NCBI RefSeq assembly: GCF_030272615.1
Contig: NC_081412.1
Span: 545,792,202 to 545,856,201 of the forward strand
Length of the DNA: 64,000 nt
Direction of reading: 5' to 3'
DNA from: Cryptomeria japonica
Taxonomy: Eukaryota > Streptophyta > Pinopsida > Cupressales > Cupressaceae
Positions 56,206 to 64,000 of this stretch are shown here, one piece after another. How positions within the stretch are numbered: position 1 is the stretch's first letter; every line of letters starts with the position of its first letter. The translations under genes were made by a program, and so were the position numbers. The notes under the pieces were generated by a model that worked only from the letters and a program-made list of their open reading frames with translations, did not search any database and was not told where the DNA came from.

Positions 56206-56639
56206 GTCCCCATGTGGCTGCTTAAGTGCAATTTATGCTTAAAATTAAGCGGCCAGAGTGTTCCCATGCAAATTTTTAATTAAGAGGAAAGGATAAATTG
56301 GAATCTTTTCCTATTTAAGTGGAGCAGCAGCTGCTTAAGACTTAAAAATAAGCTTTGAAAAAAAGGGGGGGCTGGAAATAAGCAGCAACTGCTTATTGAG
56401 AAGATTGACATGTGGCTCTCCAAAACAATTTCCCTTTTTTGATTTGTTTCCAATTTTTCTCCACAATTTATGTGACCAATTAGAATTAAATATTTCTTTT
56501 AATAATGCAATTTAAGATGACTGCTTATTTTATAAGCAGCAAAATTTTACATTCATGGGGCCACCAACTCCACAAATTAATGCTAAAAAAATTGAGCAGC
56601 GGCTGCTAGCCAAAATAAGCTAAGCAGCCGCATGGGGAC
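56206..56639. mobile_element. MITE-like element with inverted ends
   Basis: The ends GTCCCCATGTGGCTGCTTA and, inverted, GTCCCCATGCGGCTGCTTA enclose 434 bp rich in internal 'aagcagc...gctgctta' palindromes. There is no coding capacity. The target duplication is unclear, so the superfamily is not assigned. Confidence 0.7.
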
Positions 56640-58030
56640 CTCCCCTAAGAAACAGTCGAGGAACTCTCGAAAGATATTTGTTGCACCCATTTACCCGATT
56701 TACAGGACAAGGTAATGCTAGAAGGAAACACCACCTCAAAATCTTATAAACAATCAATTTATGCATTTGATAATGCATCTACCTTAATAAACTATCCAAA
56801 AGAGTTGGCAATGCCCATCAAGACCTCATCTCAATACTCCAAATCCAAGAAAATTGACCGAAACTGTAAGCTTATTGATGCATTTCTTTCTCAAGGTCAA
56901 AGCCAGATGACCATCTTTTAGGAACAAACCATTCTTACCAAGGAAGCATGACTCATCCAAAAGGGTGCACATATAGCTGTGGTGGTTTATGGAGATGAGA
57001 AGGAAGCCCTTCAACAAATCCACAATTTCAACGACTTTAAAAGAAAATTCTTAACAGGATAATTTTTTAAGTCTCAACAAACATTTCATTTATAGGGTTA
57101 GGGATAAAGAGATGTAGATTTGAACCATTTGTCAACAAAGATAATAGGAGAAGATTCCAAACTTGGTGACTGAAACAACATAACTTAGGTCTATCGTTGA
57201 TATTTATTAATTAAGTATAAAGTAATTTTTCTGATAAAGTAAACATGCAAATCTATTAAATACAAATGGTCAAGAAAGTAATTTTTTGATAAAGTAGACA
57301 TCCAAATCTATTAAATACAAATGGTGAAGAAGTTAATCAACAATGAATTTTGTACAATTCTGACCTATTAACATATGGAGCTCCTATTAACATATGGAGC
57401 TTTGTATGATTTGTATGTTTTTATTATTATTTTCTTACTTTTGATTGCTTCCAGAATCCTAACATTGCAATTAATTTGACTTAATGTTTTTTTATTATTT
57501 TCTTACTTTTGATTGCTTCCATAACTCTTAACATTGCAATTAATTTCCTCATGCATAGAAGACGCCCAATAGTGGTACGCGGTTCTATGGTTGGTATAAA
57601 AGTTGACTGCAGTAGGACATACCACTTAAGAAAAACTAAAAGTTATTTAAAATATTATATGTTTATGCCAAAGGCGTTCTCTATGTGAGCTTTACAAGCT
57701 CAATTGGACGATCCACCATTGATATCATCTTAGAGGCTTGCAAGATGATCGAAACATTCACAATCATTAGATGTTAAAGCAATATAAATCCCACAAAATT
57801 TTATTTAACTTAAATTTTTCATTTAAAAACAATATCATTTGATAAAATACAATGCTTTTTTATAATTAGATACATAAATTCTTTTTTATTTTAAACTGAT
57901 TTTCTTGTTAAAAGTGATTTTTTCAATAAAATATAATATTTTTTAGTGAATATATATCATTTTATATATTTAATTTTATTTAATTTACTAATCATTTAAA
58001 ATTTCTAATATGAAATGATTTGCATACAAA
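56640..58030. other. Non-coding DNA with small tandem repeats
   Basis: Short direct duplications occur at 57,215-57,330 (aatctattaaatacaaatggt) and 57,415-57,545 (ttttcttacttttgattgcttcc). No gene was recognised. Confidence 0.6.
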
Positions 58031-58790
58031 AAAGAATAAATTACAATTGAAAGTTAGTTTTAAATCTAGACTTTTGTTTTAACTTATTCTAAAATTTTAA
58101 TTACTCATTGTTGATTCTTTTTAATAGAAATTTAATTTATTTGTATTAGACACTAAATGTTTATAAATTTTTAAAATTATAATTTATTATAATTTTAAAG
58201 TTAAATGTAAGCTTAAAAATAGTGTGGTGATTTGAGTAATAGTTTTAGATCTAATAATACTTAATCTCACATAGAAATGAAATTGTACTTAAAATTAAAT
58301 AAAATATTTATTATTAATGCTAAATTTATAATATTCCTAACCATAACCCTTATAATACTTAATTATCATTTAATTCTAGCCCCACATATAACCAATTTAA
58401 AAAGAAAAAAATTATAATTATAGTTAAGTTATTAGACACGATACAATAGATTTGATCTAAATAATGCAAGAACATAGCCTAACTAATTACATTATGCATC
58501 ATTTAAGATATGATAAATCTTAAGGTTAGGATTTGCATTGTGATTCAATTAATGTTACTAATGTTTGCAATCTATTTATTATATTTTTTAGGTACATGTT
58601 TTATTAATATTTTAGATTTAATAATTTTTTTAAAAGTAGGTTTATTTTTATTTAGTTATTTTTCAATTTAAAATATTTATTATTTATTATTAAAAAAATT
58701 AAATTATTATTTTTTATTAATATTTTGATTTTTGTATATTTTGACTTTGCATTTGTTTATTCTATTTTTATTTTTATTTAGATTTAAATT
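58030..58790. repeat. AT-rich repeat, copy 1
   Basis: This is the first of three related ~0.7-kb AT-rich segments sharing attgaaagttagttttaaat and catagaaatg(a/g)aattgtactt. The others are at 60,008-60,708 and 61,935-62,650. Confidence 0.85.
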
Positions 58791-60004
58791 TGAATTTTTT
58801 TTTGGTCAGTAAAATATTTATTCTATTAATAATATTTAAAAAGTCCAAAATACAAAAGATGACACCACTGGTAGTATCAAAAACCAGTTCAAACCCTGCA
58901 ACACCTACCTACCAATGTGCGGGCATTACAATAAATATCACCCGAGCTACCACGAGCCCACAATAAAACTATTCAGAAAGGAAAAAAGTTTTTACAAAAC
59001 AAACATCAGAAAAAACTTCATGCTCATTCACCATCCCCATCAATACGTAGTACCTCTACATTACTTTGTTTGCAAGACCTCCTTGTCCGAAACCCTCCCT
59101 CGACACCTTGACCATGCACACCTCGACCGTACCTCTGCTCTGTGGATGACCACCCCTCCAATAATCCACCAACTTATACTTGAGTTGGGACCGGTCCATC
59201 ATCTCCCTTGACAGTCCAGATGCCAACACTTTCTCCCAATCAATCACATAATCTCTGATAGTCTGCCTCCCCTCCATGGCAATGCACCTGCGAGTATTTC
59301 TACCCTCCATAGATTTCCACAGAAATAAAGGATGCACATTGGGAGGGTAACCTAGAACCACCACTCAATCACCAAGAGTTGTGATAAACCCTCGTCCTAG
59401 CTCTGCCAATGCAAGAAGGGCATCCAATCCCACCCTCCATTTTGGTTTCACACAAAGCTCCATTATAATCTTCACCTCTTGGACAATACTGGACTCCAAG
59501 CCCCATGCACAAAACATGGACAAAATGTCTGTATTTACCCTATACTTCATGTTTGCCAGCAAAAATTCATATCCCAAAATTTGCGTGACCTAGATGAGAA
59601 AAAGTGGTCATCTGTAGTGAATACATTCTTCAAATGGTCATTTGTGATTTTCCCTCAAAAAACCATTTGTTGCTTACTCTTTTCCAAGCTGAAGTTGGCC
59701 TCCATGGAAACAAATTACCCACACGTCGCTTCTCTAGGAAGTTTCTAGACCAAATCCAAGCAAACACAAATGCACACAAAGCAGAAATAAACACAATATT
59801 AAACTTGAAGGAATCCCCTTCTTGATGCAATTGATCAACTTTGATCCTTTTGATAAATCAATTGCCAATGCTGCTGCTTGCACCTCTACTACATTGTTTG
59901 TCCCATTCTCCAATTTATGTGAATCTATGGCAAGGATATTTCTATCAGAGTCCCTAGAAACACACCTCGCCCCTGAAGGTCTAGGATTCCCTTTCAAAGC
60001 ACTT
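58791..60004 (-). pseudogene. 5'-truncated LINE remnant with RNase H-like segment
   Basis: The minus-strand frame at 59,997-59,734 contains PRPSGARCVSRDSDRN and, after a gap, ENGTNNVVEVQAAALAIDL, matching the plant RNase H pattern (PSGAG..RD...TNN.AE..AL). Frames at 59,577-59,056 follow. The element-sense 3' end is ttactgaccaaaaaaaa, typical of plant LINE tails. The insertion interrupts the AT-rich repeat and is dead. Confidence 0.65.
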
Positions 60005-60007
60005 AGA

Positions 60008-60708
60008 ATTGAAAGTTAGTTTTAAATCTAGATTTTAGTCTTTAAGTTATTCTAAAATTATAATTAGTCATTGTTGATTTATTTTTTAATAGAAATTTGA
60101 TTTAGTTTAATTTATTTGTATTAGATAATAAATGTTTATGAATTTTAAAAATTACATTTTATTATAATTTTAAAGTTAATTGTATGCTTAAAAATATTTT
60201 GGTAATTTGATTAATAATTTTAGATCCAATAATCCTTAATCCCACATAGAAATGGAATTGTACTTAAAAGCACTTAAAATATTTATTATTATTGCCAAAT
60301 TTATATTAATTCTAACCATAACCCTTATAATACTTAATTATGGTTTAATTCTAGCCCAAAGTGCACACATAACCAAATTAAAAGAAAAATCCATATTATA
60401 GTTAAGTTATTAGACAAAATACAATATCTAAATATTTGATCTAAATAATGCAAGAACATACCTAACTAAGTACATTATGCATCATTTGAGATATGATAAA
60501 TCTTAAGGTTAAAATTTGGATTTTGATTCAATTAATGTTAATGATGTTTGTAATCTATTAATCATATTTTTTAGGTACCTGTTTTATTAATTTTAGATCT
60601 AATAAATTAAAAAAATGGTTTTATTTTTATTTAATAATTTTTTAATCTAAAATATTTATTGTTTATTATAAAAAATTAAATTATTTTTATTAATATTTGA
60701 ATTTTTGT
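60008..60708. repeat. AT-rich repeat, copy 2
   Basis: It aligns throughout with copy 3 (61,935-62,650), for example ggtagt-free segments such as tccttaatcccacatagaaa. It is followed by a LINE-like insertion and then a microsatellite block. Confidence 0.85.
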
Positions 60709-61262
60709 ATATATATATATTTTTTCAATAAAAATGGCATAGCCACTAAACTTTATTATATTATTTTTAAATTGTTTTTACAACGGGTTCAAAAAAGGCA
60801 CACCGGCAGGAAAGAACTCGCAAGAAAACCTCCGGTTGTCGCCTTGAGAAAAGAAACTACACTACCCTTACAAAATAGGAGGATCCTGATGACCCAAAAT
60901 CTCACCCATACCCATATAGATGCCCTATGTACAGAGATCCCGTAGGACATATATCTCAACTGATTAAACACTCAGTTGGTTACAAAAAGCGAGGTTGAAT
61001 TGCCAAAAAGTTTACAACAAGAAGATCTAGGGGCCCATCAACTGATAACAACAACAAGATATAAAATGTAGAGAAGCATGCCGAGATACCAAGGAGACCA
61101 AAAAAGTGAAACCAAGGAGGACTGAAATTGAAATAGACCGAAAATGTACAACTCCATAGATTTGAGATAATGAGAACTGCCCAAAATCCATCCCATAAAC
61201 AGCTTGCAAAAAATGTGAGATATCTGCAAGAGGTGAGAACAGTTAGTCCAAAAACCAATTAC
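60709..61262 (-). mobile_element. Short LINE-like 3' end
   Basis: It is absent from the equivalent position in the neighbouring repeat unit (near 62,650-62,743). In minus sense the tail reads aataaagtttagtggctatg then ccatttttattgaaaaaata, as in plant LINE 3' ends. Only broken frames remain. Confidence 0.5.
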
Positions 61263-61369
61263 AAACAATAATTAAAAGTTATTTTAGAGTTGATTTAATT
61301 TATAATTATTTATCTTATTTAAAATTTAATCTATTGTACAATAGTTATATTTTGTATTTTTCAATTAAG

Positions 61370-61516
61370 TTTATATATTATATTTAATTTATCTCTCCAT
61401 CGCTTTCTATCTCTCTATTTACCCTCTCCTTCCTCTTTATCTATCTCTCCATCTCCCCATTTTCTCTCTATCTCTTCTATATCTCTCTCCCCTACCTCTA
61501 TCTCCTTACCTCTTTG

Positions 61517-61567
<51 letters not shown>

Positions 61568-61599
61568 ATATATATGTGTGTGTGTGTACATACATGTAC

Positions 61600-61679
<80 letters not shown>

Positions 61680-61830
61680 TTCTTACTATGCCTATCTCTA
61701 TCACTCCTTTTTTCTATCCTTATCTATCCCTATCTATACCTCTCCCCCCCCCCCCCCCCTTCTCTCTCTCTCTCTCTCCTTTTTGTGCTACTTCCTCTAT
61801 CTATCTATCCATCTCTCTAAATCTTGTTCA
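61370..61830. repeat. Microsatellite block 1
   Basis: Tracts in order: pyrimidine-rich tctatctct, (TC)n at about 61,520-61,552, (TG)n, (TA)n at about 61,603-61,677, a run of about 17 C at 61,744-61,760, then (TC)n. Overlapping low-complexity frames here are not genes. Confidence 0.97.
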
Positions 61831-61934
61831 CACATAGAATGATTTTTAGTTAATATATATCTATTTAGTATTTGATATATTTAATTTACTAATCATTTAA
61901 AATTTCTAATATGAAATGATTTGCATGCAAAAAA

Positions 61935-62650
61935 GAAGAAGAATCATTTAGAATTGAAAGTTAGTTTTAAATCTAGATTTTAGTCTTTAACTTATTCTAA
62001 AATAATAATTAGTCATTGTTGATTTATTTTTTAATAGAAATTTGGTTTAGTTTAATTTATTTGTATTAGATGATAAATGTTTATGAATTTTAAAAATTAT
62101 GTTTTATTATAATTTTAAAGTTAATTGTAAGCTTAAAAAATATTGTGGTAATTTGATTAATAATTTTAGATCCAATAATCCTTAATCCCACATAGAAATG
62201 GAATTGTACTTAAAAGCACTTAAAATATTTATTATTATTGCCAAATTTATAGTAATTCTAACCATAGCCCTTATAATACTTAATTATGGTTTAATTCTAG
62301 CCCAAGGTGCACACATAACCAAATTAAAAAGAAAAATCCATATTATAGTTAAGTTATTAGACACAATACAATATCTAAATATTTGATCTAAATAATGCAA
62401 GAACATACATACATTATGCATCATTTAAGATATGATAAATCTTAAGGTTAGGATTTGGATTTTGATTTAATTAATGTTAACGATGTTTGTAATCTATTAA
62501 TCATATTTTTTAGGTACTTGTTTTCTTAATTTTAGATCTAGTAAAAAAAAAACATGGTTTTATTTTTATTTAATAATTTTTTAATCTAAAATATTTATTG
62601 TTTATTATAAAAAATTAAATTATTTTTATTAATATTTGAATTTTTGTATA
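61935..62650. repeat. AT-rich repeat, copy 3
   Basis: It is nearly the same as copy 2, followed (62,743 onward) by the same acaaacaataattaaaag segment that follows the insertion in unit 2. Units 2 and 3 are therefore a tandem duplication of about 1.4-1.9 kb. Confidence 0.88.
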
Positions 62651-62869
62651 TTTTACTTTGTATTTAGTTTGTTCGATTTAAATTTTATTTTAGATTTAAG
62701 TTTAAAATTTATTTTTAATTATTTATGTCTTTTTACAAAATTACAAACAATAATTAAAAGTTATTTTAGAGTTGATTTAATTTATAATTATTTATCTTAT
62801 TTAAAATTTAATCTATTGTACAATAGTTATATTTTGAATTTTTCTTTTAGTTTATATAATATATTTAAT

Positions 62870-63470
<601 letters not shown>

Positions 63471-64000
63471 TTGGATCCCTATAACTAGATGCATAGCTCA
63501 TTTTAAGCTATCACTTCTTGAATGCGACCTTGGTTGCACAAACAACACCAATTTTTAAATGCCCTACCAATTAAACTTATGCACTAAACACATGTATGCA
63601 AAATATGTACCAAATTTTTTCCTAATTGACCTTCCACATGTTTTCGGCGTACCCATTGCACACCAAAGTGCGATTGCTAGTTATATTTATTCAACCAAAA
63701 AGAGATCTATAAGGTTCATATTTCTATTATAATGAATGTATCATTGTAAAAATTTAAAATGTTTAATATATGAAATATGTTTAATGAGGATAGGTGGTAG
63801 AGAGTTGACATATAAATCTTATTGTCAATAGTTTGATATGACAAACTGCACACTCTATCTCTCTATACACAAGCTACAAGATAATATATGCTAATATAAT
63901 GTCTACATATAAAATAGTTGCATATCAAATGGTCCAAATACTAAGCAATTGTGAGTCAAAAATAAGATTGTGATACAACTTTTATCTATTATTCCATCAA
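63471..64000. other. Non-coding DNA, nothing recognised
   Basis: No coding frame, repeat or motif I can support. Confidence 0.5.

Overview
The window looks like nuclear DNA of a large-genome seed plant, most likely a gymnosperm (conifer type). That is an inference from one host gene spread over about 45 kb, introns of 18 and 23 kb packed with nested LTR retrotransposons, AT-rich background and plant-type splice sites. No prokaryotic features were seen.

Host gene. The only convincing host gene is a DRM-type de novo DNA cytosine methyltransferase (plus strand, 10,956-55,596; the 5' end is missing). Ten exons join in frame. Three tandem exon pairs of exactly 97 + 47 nt each encode a UBA domain (10,956-12,263). 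A linker exon ends at 12,477. After a 22.8-kb intron comes the first half of a fourth UBA (35,310-35,385), and after an 18.2-kb intron its second half (53,591-53,703). A single 1,182-nt exon (54,415-55,596) carries the whole rearranged catalytic domain.

Mobile DNA. One LTR family dominates. Its LTRs begin TGTTGTGACG and end CATCAACA (promoter sense) and are 3.6-4.6 kb before nested insertions. Four solo LTRs with 5-bp target duplications can be delimited: 1,615-10,141 (-), 17,620-22,206 (+), 25,272-29,846 (-) and 37,861-45,973 (-, itself containing another, 38,571-42,172, +). Their ends are conserved, but the U3 of each copy carries its own private tandem array, several built on short hairpins. 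Three copies have a perfect telomere-motif palindrome upstream of the TATA box. These LTRs are inserted into gag-like or other element coding regions: a Gypsy-type gag at the left, a decayed unknown element protein at 22-30 kb, and a Copia gag at 37-46 kb. Smaller elements include a gag-protease-only LTR element (2,618-6,124), a 1.0-kb solo LTR (50,558-51,581), and two small TRIM-type elements (34,135-34,468 and about 51,620-51,958) whose LTRs contain a tRNA-like sequence with Pol III A and B boxes.

Right end. Downstream of the gene (55.6-64 kb) there is a 3' tandem repeat, a MITE-like element, LINE remnants (one with an RNase H-like segment), three copies of an AT-rich repeat, and long (TC)n/(TA)n microsatellites.

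All coordinates were read by eye. Repeat boundaries with a stated target-site duplication are firm; others are approximate.
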